From Anaerolineae bacterium (GTDB taxonomy: Bacteria; Chloroflexota; Anaerolineae; Aggregatilineales; Aggregatilineaceae): a stretch of DNA of 5,280 bases. The stretch is from NCBI GenBank assembly GCA_020848665.1, contig JADLHR010000021.1, positions 1 to 5,280 on the forward strand. Direction: 5' to 3'. The notes under the pieces are model-generated. The model did not search any database. It worked only from the letters and a program-made list of their open reading frames with translations, and was not told where the DNA came from. Of this stretch, positions 1 through 5,280 are shown piece after piece (the first letter of the stretch is position 1; each line of letters opens with the position of its first letter). The translations under genes were made by a program, and so were the position numbers.

Positions 1-228
1 GTAACCATAATGGGGCCGCTGTTCGCGGCGCTGATCACAGGGACGTTCGTCACGGAACAGGTCTTCGGCATCCCCGGCCTGGGCCGCTACTTCATCGTGA
101 GCATCAACCAGCGCGACTACGCGACCATTATGGGCACGACGCTGCTGTATGCCTTTTTCATCGTGATCGCTAATTTCATCGTGGACCTCACCTACGTCTG
201 GCTGGATCCACGAATTCGCTTTGATTAG
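1..228 (+). CDS. OppB/DppB-type ABC transporter permease, C-terminal fragment
   Basis: This is the last 75 residues of an inner-membrane permease of the dipeptide/oligopeptide/nickel importer class; the gene enters from the left edge in frame 1 and ends at TAG 226-228. The visible part carries the family's C-terminal signature: the GPLFAALITGTFVTEQVFGIPGLGRYF segment (start of residues ~5-30), the INQRDYATIMG stretch, a hydrophobic helix (LLYAFFIVIANFIVDLTYVWL) and the closing LDPRIRFD, nearly the family consensus ending. The ATG at position 10 is internal and not the start, since the frame is open to the edge and family members are about 300-340 residues long. The EAA loop that contacts the ATPase lies just upstream of the window. 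It pairs with the OppC-type permease 17 bases downstream to form a heterodimeric pore. The substrate (peptide, nickel, or sugar in some members) cannot be told from this fragment. Confidence 0.95.
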   Translation, partial: VTIMGPLFAALITGTFVTEQVFGIPGLGRYFIVSINQRDYATIMGTTLLYAFFIVIANFIVDLTYVWLDPRIRFD

Positions 229-245
229 GCGAGGGAGTCCAGAGC

Positions 246-1310
246 ATGTCATCCATTGATACCCCCGTTGAGGGCGTGAAGGACCCTCGTCCGCAAGCCG
301 TTCTTCCGGGCCAGGATGTACTCGAAAAGAGCCGTGGTCCCTGGTCGGACGCCTGGCGCCGCCTGGTTCGCAACAAAGCATCCATCATTGGCTTGCTCGT
401 GATCATCGCGTTTGTTTTGATCGCCATCTTTGCGCCGCAGTTGACGCAATACTCATATGCGAAGCAGAATTATCTGGCGATCAACAGCGCCCCGCAGTGG
501 CTCGTCGACCTGTTCCCGAAAATGAAAGCCATGGACGAGCCGATGGGCTACGTCCGCATCAACAACGACTACTGGCTGGGGACGGATGGGCTGGGACGTG
601 ACCTGTTCACGCGCATCGTCTACGGCGCACGGATTTCGCTGTCAGTCGCGTTCATCGGCCCGTTGACCAGCCTGCTCGTGGGCACGATCTATGGGATGGT
701 GTCAGGGTACGTCGGCGGGCGGACGGACAACATCATGATGCGGGCGGTGGACGTGATGTATGCGTTCCCGTCGTTGCTGCTGATTATCCTGATGATGGCG
801 TTCTTCCGCTCCAGTTTCTCGCAGAGCGCGCCGGGCACGCTGGCGTACCAGCTTAACAAGATCGACTCAGCCTTCGGCGGTATGCTGTTCATCTTCATTG
901 GCATCGGCATCACGTCGTGGATGGATACCGCCCGCCTGGCGCGTGGACAGGTCCTCTCGCTGCGCGAGAAGGAGTTCATCGAGGCGGCCCATTCGATTGG
1001 CGTCAGCGACCGGGGCATTATCTTCCGCCACGTGCTGCCGAACATCATGGGGCCGGTGATCGTGCGCGAGAGTCTGGCGATCCCACGTTACATTTCGACC
1101 GAAGCGTTTCTCAGCTTCATCGGCCTGGGCGTCAATCCGCCCACGCCAAGCTGGGGCAACATGATCTCGGAAGGCGCGCAGGCGATCAAGAGCTATCCGA
1201 ACCAGGCGATCTTTCCGGCTCTGGCGCTGTTCCTGCTGATGTTCGCTTTCAATTTCCTGGGCGACGGTCTGCGGGACGCGCTCGATCCGCGCGCGACGAA
1301 GGAAGCTTAG
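246..1310 (+). CDS. OppC/DppC-type ABC transporter permease
   Basis: A complete 354-residue inner-membrane permease, the second pore subunit of a peptide/nickel-class importer. Seen in the sequence: a hydrophilic N-terminus (1-43), a first membrane helix (about 46-65), a long outer loop, then the family hallmark YWLGTDGLGRDLFTRIVYGAR (start ~109), further helices around 131-155, 172-187, 211-225, 268-292 and 321-338, and the ending GDGLRDALDPR. The ATPase-coupling EAA loop is EFIEAAHSIGVSDRGIIFRHVLP (243-265). The ATG at 246 is preceded by GAGGGAG at 231-237 with 8 bases spacing, and is only 17 bases after the OppB-type stop, so the pair is one operon. Two stretches look longer than in the classical enteric proteins: the loop after helix 1 (about 66-108) and residues 188-211; both may be lineage-specific. 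The TAG stop is followed by an in-frame 9-base tandem repeat. The family assignment is firm, the substrate unknown. Confidence 0.96.
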   Translation: MSSIDTPVEGVKDPRPQAVLPGQDVLEKSRGPWSDAWRRLVRNKASIIGLLVIIAFVLIAIFAPQLTQYSYAKQNYLAINSAPQWLVDLFPKMKAMDEPMGYVRINNDYWLGTDGLGRDLFTRIVYGARISLSVAFIGPLTSLLVGTIYGMVSGYVGGRTDNIMMRAVDVMYAFPSLLLIILMMAFFRSSFSQSAPGTLAYQLNKIDSAFGGMLFIFIGIGITSWMDTARLARGQVLSLREKEFIEAAHSIGVSDRGIIFRHVLPNIMGPVIVRESLAIPRYISTEAFLSFIGLGVNPPTPSWGNMISEGAQAIKSYPNQAIFPALALFLLMFAFNFLGDGLRDALDPRATKEA

Positions 1311-1373
1311 TCAGCTAAAGGCAGCAAAGGCGACAAAGGCAGCAAAGGCAGCAAAGTCAGCCAGAAGCAGCAA
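1311..1373 (+). repeat. Degenerate 9-base tandem repeat (GGCAGCAAA unit)
   Basis: Seven consecutive 9-base units start right after the oppC-type stop. Three are exact GGCAGCAAA (1320-1328, 1338-1346, 1347-1355), one differs at two bases (GGCGACAAA, 1329-1337), and the outer ones are more decayed (1311-1319, 1356-1364, 1365-1373). Because the unit is a multiple of three, the array stays in the frame of the preceding gene and would read SAKGSKGDKGSKGSKVSQKQQ before a TGA at 1374-1376 if the TAG were bypassed. The simplest reading is a non-coding minisatellite formed by slippage. A function is not shown. Confidence 0.8.
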
Positions 1374-1481
1374 TGAGTTGTTCTTCGCTGCTCTCAGCCG
1401 CCGGGCGGCCAGCCGGACGAATTCCGTTCTCCGGTCCCTGTCGGCGGCTCCGGCGCAGTCGCAATCTTTCCATCGTTTCCG

Positions 1482-1528
1482 GCACAACCCGGCGGGCCTG
1501 TGGCAAATCGACCAGGCCCGCTTTGTGC
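1482..1528. terminator. Probable bidirectional transcription terminator hairpin
   Basis: A perfect 9-bp GC-rich inverted repeat, GCGGGCCTG (1492-1500) and CAGGCCCGC (1513-1521), encloses a 12-base loop. After a G-T pair (1491/1522) and a 3-base bulge (CCC, 1488-1490) the pairing continues with 6 more base pairs, GCACAA (1482-1487) to TTGTGC (1523-1528). It lies between converging genes, 24 bases after the minus-strand ATPase stop and 171 bases after the plus-strand permease stop. The T-run is poor (TTTGTG on the plus strand, GGGTTGTG on the minus strand), so it is not a textbook intrinsic terminator; it could also act as a 3'-end stabilising structure. Confidence 0.6.
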
Positions 1529-1552
1529 ATCTCGATGGAAGGGTCGCGCGTG

Positions 1553-2680
1553 TCAGGCGGCAGATTCGGCCAGCAGGTGCACCGTTTCGGGCTTGAACGC
1601 CAGCCCGGCGGTTGTGCCTTCGCTGAACACCCGGCCGAGGTGCGGGTCCGCGTCCACGACGATCAGGCGCTGCTCGCCCAGACGGACGATGTACTCGACC
1701 GTCGAGCCAAGGTACATCGTCTGCTCGATGGTGACCTGTTCCAGCGCCGGATTCGCTTCGAGCTTGAGCACTTCGGGGCGCAGCACTGCGACCGCGCGAT
1801 CGCCAGGGCGCAGCGGCGCGCTGACAGACAGCGTCGCGGTCTGCCCTAGCAGGGTAACGGTCGCCTGGCTGTCGCCGGTGGCTTCGATAGTCGTGTCCAG
1901 GAAGTTCGCCCGCCCGATGAAGTCTGCCACGAAGCGCGACGCCGGGTGCCGGTAGATTTCCTCTGGCGGTCCCATCTGCTCGATCTGCCCGTTGTTCATC
2001 ACGACGATCCGGTCGGACATCGCCATCGCCTCGACCTGATCATGTGTTACGTAGACGCTGGTGATGTTCAGGCGGCGCTGGAGATTACGGATCTCGCTGC
2101 GCATCTGGACCCGCAGCTTGGCGTCGAGGTTGCTCAGCGGCTCGTCGAACAGCAGCACGCGCGGCTCGACCACCAGCGAGCGGGCCAGCGCGACGCGCTG
2201 CTGCTGGCCGCCTGACAGCTCGTGCGGGCGGCGCTCGCCCAGGCCGCTCAGGCCCATCAGGTCCAGCACGCGCTGCACTCGCTGGCGAACGTCCCCTCGC
2301 GCCGTGCGCTGCACGCGCAGCCCATAGGCGACGTTGTTGAAGACGGTCATGTGCGGAAACAGCGCGTAGCTCTGGAAGACCATCGCCATATCACGCTTGT
2401 TCGGGGGCCGGTGCGAGATATCCTTCTCGTCGAGCAAAATCCGCCCCGAAGTCGGCATCTCAAAGCCGGAGATCAGCCGCAGCGTCGTGGTCTTGCCGCA
2501 ACCCGACGGTCCCAGCAGCGTGACAAACTCGCCCGGCTCGATCGTCAGCGAGACGCGATCGACGGCGCGCACATCTCCCTGGCCGCTGCGCTGGGGGAAA
2601 AGCTTCGAGACCTCTTCGAGGACCAGCGTCCCCGCCTGAACATCTTTGAGGACAATCGCCCCCGCCTGAGTTGCAGCCAT
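1553..2680 (-). CDS. Fbp/Pot-type ABC transporter ATP-binding protein
   Basis: A complete 375-residue cytoplasmic ATPase that powers the neighbouring fused permease. All nucleotide-binding motifs are intact: Walker A GPSGCGKTT (57-65), Q-loop Q103 (MVFQSYALFPHMTV), signature LSGGQQQR (155-162), Walker B VLLFDEP (175-181), D-loop SNLDA (183-187) and switch H213 (VYVTHDQVEAM). After the ATPase core (to about 250) comes a C-terminal extension to 375, fitting the TOBE-type domain of the FbpC/PotA/MalK subgroup. Length is as expected for the family. The ATG directly abuts the permease TAA, and GAAGGAG at 2689-2695, inside the permease gene, gives a good ribosome site 8 bases away; this fixes the start and suggests translational coupling. 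Residues 5-14 and 15-24 are a tandem duplication, making the N-terminus slightly longer than usual. Neighbours point to the iron/hexose-phosphate/phosphonate group, but polyamine importers use very similar ATPases. It is the last gene of its operon. Confidence 0.96.
   Translation of the reverse strand: MAATQAGAIVLKDVQAGTLVLEEVSKLFPQRSGQGDVRAVDRVSLTIEPGEFVTLLGPSGCGKTTTLRLISGFEMPTSGRILLDEKDISHRPPNKRDMAMVFQSYALFPHMTVFNNVAYGLRVQRTARGDVRQRVQRVLDLMGLSGLGERRPHELSGGQQQRVALARSLVVEPRVLLFDEPLSNLDAKLRVQMRSEIRNLQRRLNITSVYVTHDQVEAMAMSDRIVVMNNGQIEQMGPPEEIYRHPASRFVADFIGRANFLDTTIEATGDSQATVTLLGQTATLSVSAPLRPGDRAVAVLRPEVLKLEANPALEQVTIEQTMYLGSTVEYIVRLGEQRLIVVDADPHLGRVFSEGTTAGLAFKPETVHLLAESAA
2609..2668 (-). repeat. 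30-base tandem duplication inside the ATPase gene
   Basis: Two adjacent 30-base copies (2668-2639 and 2638-2609, read on the minus strand) match at 24 of 30 positions and encode QAGAIVLKDV and QAGTLVLEEV, ATPase residues 5-14 and 15-24. The second copy occupies the place of the usual first beta strand of the ATPase fold (LVLEEVSKLF); the first is an extra N-terminal copy. The differences fall in both synonymous and changed codons, so the duplication is not brand new. Confidence 0.75.
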
Positions 2681-4456
2681 TTATGCGGCTCCTTCTATCG
2701 TCGTCTTTTCGGCGCCGGTAGACGTGCCCACCGCCACCGCCAGAATACCAATCGCCACCAGCACAATCGCAATCAAAATCACGCAATAGGCGAAGGCGTT
2801 GCCGTATCGCCCGTTTTCGACCTCGTTCAAAATCTGGTGCGTCATGATCTTCGTGCCGGGCGTCGTCAGGAAGATGATCGCCGAGATGGTCGTCATCGAG
2901 CGTGCGAAGGCGTAGATCAGCCCGGAGAAGAACGCGGGCCGGATCAGCGGCAGGGTGATGCGGCGGAAGGTGCCGAAGTTGTCCGCGCCGAGGCTGATCG
3001 ACGCTTCTTCGATGGCCGGGTCGATCTGTGAGAGCGCCGCGACGCCTGCGCGCAGGGCCGCTGGCACGCTGCGCACGATGTAGACCAACACAATCGCGAT
3101 CGCGCCGCCGAAAACAGCACGCCCGCCGGTCAGCTTGGGAATAAGCGTAAACGTGCCAACGATCGGCAGGGTGATCTCGTGCGGCCCGTTGAACACCAGC
3201 AGGTAGCCGATGCCCAGGATTGTGCCGGGCACGGCGATACCGAGCATGGTGGCGAAGTCCAGCGCGTGTCGTCCGGTGAACTTCTTGCGCGCAACCAGGA
3301 ACGCGATCAGCATACCGAGCACGCCAGCGATTGGCGTGGCAATGGCCGAAAGCTGGGTCGTGTCCTTCATCGCTTCGGAGCCGTAGCCGTTGATCACGAA
3401 GTCGAAGTGGTCGAGCGTCAGCGTGTTGTTGACGTTCAGAATCTTGGTGAAGGCCCCGGCGAAGATCACTCCGTACACCAGCACGATTAACAGCAGCACG
3501 GTCATCACTGCCGCGAACAGCGGCCAGACCACCAGGGGATGACGGATCATCTGCGGGGTGCCGCTCGGCTTGCCAGTGATCGAGACGACCGAGGTGCGGC
3601 TGATCCAGTACCGCTGGACGACGAACACCAGCAGCGATGGCACCAGCAGGATCACCGACAGCACGGCGGCGGCGGTCGTGTCGTACAGCCCGACGATCGA
3701 GACGTAGATGCGCGTGGCGAGCACCTCGTAGTTGCCGCCCAGCACCAGTGGGTTGCCCAGGTCCGCGATCGCCTCGACAAACAGCAGCAGGAACGACCCG
3801 GCGATACCAGGGATCAGCATCGGCACGGTAACGGTGCGGAAGATACGCCATCGGCTCGCGCCGAGGTTGGTCGCCGCCTCGTCGAGCGCCGGATCGAGCG
3901 CCTGCATCATGCCACGCAGGTTGAGATACGCGACCGGGAAATAGGACAGCGTCAGCACCAGCGTCAGGCCGTCCAGACCGTAAATATCGTAGCGCTCGCC
4001 CAAAATGCCATACGAGATAATGCCGTTGCGTCCAAAGAGCAGCAGCGCCGCCGTCGCGACAGCGAACGGGGGCGAGATGATCGGCACCAGCGCCAGGATA
4101 TGAATCAGGCGCTTGAACGGGACGGCGACTTTCACCTGGACGTAGGCCATCACGAAGCCGACAAAGGTCCCCACAGCGGCAACCAGCAGCCCCATCTCCA
4201 GCGTATTGCGGATGATACGCTGGTACACCGGGGAGCTGAGGTAGTGCCTGAACAGCTCCTGCCCCTTCTCGGTCAGGCTTTCCTTGACCATCGCGTAGAT
4301 GGGGTCGATGATCGCGATGGCGACGAACAGCACGACCAGCACAAGCCCGGTAAAGAGAACCGGGTCCTGAAAGATGCGCCAGAACTCCGCGATCCGGCGG
4401 TTGCGGGTGAGGGTCTGAATGGGTGCGATCCGGCGCTTGGGGGTGGCGGTTTCCAC
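2681..4456 (-). CDS. Fused double-length ABC transporter permease (FbpB/AfuB type)
   Basis: A complete 591-residue inner-membrane protein carrying two permease halves in one chain, so it alone can form the import pore. About twelve hydrophobic helices are visible, near 34-51, 84-106, 116-141, 164-182, 219-238 and 261-283 for the first half and 309-334, 368-389, 399-422, 447-465, 507-531 and 554-577 for the second. Each half has an EAA loop for docking an ATPase: LDEAATNLGASRWRIFRTV (191-209, continuing to VPMLIPG) and IEEASISLGADNFGTFRRI (482-500, continuing to LPLIRP). This two-fold layout is typical of FbpB (iron) and AfuB (hexose phosphate) permeases; the length is between the two as I remember them. 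The start is GTG at 4456-4454, supported by CGGAGA 8 bases upstream. It follows the binding-protein gene by 104 bases and abuts the ATPase gene with no gap. The substrate is not readable from the sequence. Confidence 0.95.
   Translation of the reverse strand: METATPKRRIAPIQTLTRNRRIAEFWRIFQDPVLFTGLVLVVLFVAIAIIDPIYAMVKESLTEKGQELFRHYLSSPVYQRIIRNTLEMGLLVAAVGTFVGFVMAYVQVKVAVPFKRLIHILALVPIISPPFAVATAALLLFGRNGIISYGILGERYDIYGLDGLTLVLTLSYFPVAYLNLRGMMQALDPALDEAATNLGASRWRIFRTVTVPMLIPGIAGSFLLLFVEAIADLGNPLVLGGNYEVLATRIYVSIVGLYDTTAAAVLSVILLVPSLLVFVVQRYWISRTSVVSITGKPSGTPQMIRHPLVVWPLFAAVMTVLLLIVLVYGVIFAGAFTKILNVNNTLTLDHFDFVINGYGSEAMKDTTQLSAIATPIAGVLGMLIAFLVARKKFTGRHALDFATMLGIAVPGTILGIGYLLVFNGPHEITLPIVGTFTLIPKLTGGRAVFGGAIAIVLVYIVRSVPAALRAGVAALSQIDPAIEEASISLGADNFGTFRRITLPLIRPAFFSGLIYAFARSMTTISAIIFLTTPGTKIMTHQILNEVENGRYGNAFAYCVILIAIVLVAIGILAVAVGTSTGAEKTTIEGAA
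2689..2695 (-). promoter_or_regulatory. Ribosome binding site of the ATPase gene, inside the permease gene
   Basis: GAAGGAG on the minus strand lies 8 bases before the ATPase ATG (2680-2678) and within the last codons of the permease gene, whose TAA (2683-2681) touches that ATG. A ribosome ending the permease stands on this site, so reinitiation or coupled translation is likely, keeping the two subunits in balance. Confidence 0.75.
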
Positions 4457-4464
4457 GGTGACTG

Positions 4465-4470
4465 TCTCCG
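4465..4470 (-). promoter_or_regulatory. Ribosome binding site deciding the GTG start of the fused permease
   Basis: CGGAGA on the minus strand sits 8 bases before the GTG at 4456-4454. No ATG occurs in this frame between here and the upstream hairpin, and the frame would otherwise need CTG or ACG, so the GTG is the best start. The resulting N-terminus has a basic stretch (KRR, RNRR) before the first helix, fitting a cytoplasmic end. Confidence 0.65.
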
Positions 4471-4490
4471 TATGCAGTGGTTGGGTGGTC

Positions 4491-4529
4491 CGGCGGTGGA
4501 GCGTCCGGCGTGCGACGGCTCCACCGCCG
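4491..4529 (-). promoter_or_regulatory. Intercistronic hairpin between binding-protein and permease genes
   Basis: A perfect 12-bp inverted repeat, CGGCGGTGGAGC (4491-4502) with GCTCCACCGCCG (4518-4529), around a 15-base loop in which GTC/GAC can add three more pairs past a one-base bulge. On the minus-strand transcript it begins about 31 bases after the binding-protein stop and ends about 20 bases before the permease ribosome site. It has no T-run on the downstream side (the transcript continues GGACCACCC), so it is probably not a full terminator. In ABC importer operons such structures often protect the binding-protein mRNA or thin out transcription, giving more binding protein than pore; that role is inferred here. 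Confidence 0.65.
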
Positions 4530-4560
4530 AAAGATAGACGATCAGGAAACGAAGCGCCCC

Positions 4561-5280
4561 TTACTCGGTAGGCTGCGGGGCGATCTCGGCGTCGAAGCGC
4601 TCGACTATCTCGGTGCGGTGCATTCCCGCCGCGATGAAGTTGTAGTCCACCAGGTTAATGTCTTCGAACTTGGGAGACAGATCGGAAACCGGCGTGTTCG
4701 GGTTGGTCGGCAGCTGCAGCGAGTTCACCGTCGCGCCGATGGCCTGCGCCTCAGGCGTCAGCGCCCACTCGATCCACCGCTTGGCCGTCTCCGGCTCTGG
4801 GCCATTCTTGATCAGGGCCATGCCGCCGATCTCATAGCCGGTGCCTTCTTCAGGGAAGGTGTTGACTACCACGCCCTCGAAGCCTTCGACCTGGAGCTTT
4901 ACGCAGTCATGCGCGAAGATGATTGCGACGCCGATCTGGCCGGTTGCGGCCATCTGGCCGGGGGCAGAGCCGGAGCGCGTGTACTGGAGAATGTTCTGGT
5001 GAAGCTCGGCGAAGTACTCGAACGCGGCGTCGATTGCGGCCTCGGTCGGGTTGCCTTCTTCGTCGTAGCCAGCGCCTTCTTCAGCAGCTTCCATCTCGTC
5101 GGCCTTCAGCGTCACAATCGTCCAGAACGAAGTGAACGCTGTGCCGGAGGTCGCGGGGTGCGCCATTGCGATATTGCCCTTCAGCGCGGGGTCGAGCAAG
5201 GCTTCCCACGAGGTCGGCGGCTCAACGCCAAGCTCTTCGAGATATTCAACGTTCGAGCAGAAGCCAATCGCGCCCATGTA
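4561..5280 (-). CDS. ABC transporter substrate-binding protein (FbpA/AfuA-like), C-terminal part
   Basis: The last 239 residues of a secreted or lipid-anchored solute-binding protein; the N-terminus, with any signal peptide, lies beyond the right edge. The ATG at 5277-5275 is internal (a Tyr codon precedes it and the frame is open to the edge). Numbering from the first visible residue: IGFCSNVEYLEELGVEPPTSW (5-25) and LKGNIAMAHPATSGTAF (33-49) are typical of the iron(III)-type binding-protein family (COG1840-like), followed by TRSGSAPGQMAATGQIGVAI (101-120), HD (124-125), EEGTGYEIGGMALIKNGP (144-161), the helix TAKRWIEWALTPEAQ (165-179) and LPTNPNTPV (190-198). I see no adjacent tyrosine pair at the place where classical FbpA clamps iron; the HD pair and GTGYE loop instead leave hexose phosphate or another phosphorylated ligand possible. 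Residues 60-80 form an acidic insert. It is the first visible gene of the operon and ends at TAA 4563-4561. Family firm, ligand open. Confidence 0.93.
   Translation of the reverse strand, partial: YMGAIGFCSNVEYLEELGVEPPTSWEALLDPALKGNIAMAHPATSGTAFTSFWTIVTLKADEMEAAEEGAGYDEEGNPTEAAIDAAFEYFAELHQNILQYTRSGSAPGQMAATGQIGVAIIFAHDCVKLQVEGFEGVVVNTFPEEGTGYEIGGMALIKNGPEPETAKRWIEWALTPEAQAIGATVNSLQLPTNPNTPVSDLSPKFEDINLVDYNFIAAGMHRTEIVERFDAEIAPQPTE

Noticed and set aside
1311..1373. The tandem repeat as a CRISPR array or iteron origin
   Set aside because: The units are contiguous 9-mers with no spacers, and there is no replication or Cas gene nearby.
1397..1434. Short inverted repeats GCCGC/GCGGC (1397-1409) and CCGGA/TCCGG (1413-1434) as oppC terminator candidates
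   Set aside because: Stems are only 5 bp with no T-run; such pairs are frequent by chance in GC-rich DNA.
1357..1530. A 57-codon minus-strand frame (MHKAGLVDLPQARR... to TGA at 1359-1357) starting 22 bases after the ATPase stop
   Set aside because: Its start overlaps the terminator-like hairpin, there is no good ribosome site before the ATG (only CGAG directly next to it), it uses AGA, CGA and GGA codons, about 61 percent of third positions are G or C, and it ends in the tandem repeat. It may be a gene remnant but cannot be supported as a gene.
1373..1849. Plus-strand frames beginning at 1373 and 1378 in the convergent gap
   Set aside because: They run antisense into the well-supported ATPase gene, lack a clear ribosome site and give low-complexity Arg-rich protein with no recognisable domain.
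2460..3851. Long minus-strand frame of 463 codons
   Set aside because: It overlaps the permease and ATPase genes in another frame and translates to Arg/Asp/Ala-rich text with no membrane helices; it is a shadow caused by high GC.
3539..4537. Long plus-strand frame of 332 codons, and a similar one at 2222-3031
   Set aside because: Both are antisense to the importer operon and rich in Arg, Gln, His and Asp, as expected from the reverse complement of hydrophobic coding sequence. No family resemblance.

Overview
The window holds the ends of two unrelated ABC importer operons that converge on each other. It looks like bacterial DNA of fairly high GC content (estimated by eye), densely packed with genes. 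The protein styles (long-loop OppC, double-length Fbp-type permease, acidic substrate-binding protein) would suit a Chloroflexota-like organism, but this is a weak inference. There is no rRNA, tRNA, mobile element, CRISPR array or phage gene.

Left arm, plus strand, 1-1310: the C-terminal end of an OppB/DppB-type permease (cut by the left edge), then, 17 bases on, a complete OppC/DppC-type permease. Together they form the membrane channel of a peptide or nickel type importer. No ATPase or binding-protein gene follows, so those parts must lie upstream or elsewhere.

Middle, 1311-1552: a 242-base convergent gap. It starts with a 9-base tandem repeat that keeps the reading frame of the oppC-type gene after its TAG stop. 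It also contains a long GC-rich hairpin at 1482-1528 that probably ends transcription from both sides. I see no convincing gene in the gap.

Right arm, minus strand, 5280 down to 1553: a three-gene importer in the order binding protein (N-terminus cut by the right edge), fused 12-helix permease with a GTG start, and ATPase with a TOBE-like C-terminus. Order and domain make-up match the FbpABC/AfuABC family (ferric iron, or in some members hexose phosphates and phosphonates). The binding protein captures the ligand outside the membrane, the single-chain permease forms the whole pore, and an ATPase dimer drives it. A 12-bp perfect hairpin sits between the binding-protein and permease genes. The permease stop and ATPase start are directly adjacent (TAA then ATG), implying coupled translation.

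I found no clearly new system. The points most worth a second look are the uncertain substrate, the intercistronic hairpin, the in-frame repeat after the oppC-type stop, and a 30-base tandem duplication at the ATPase N-terminus.
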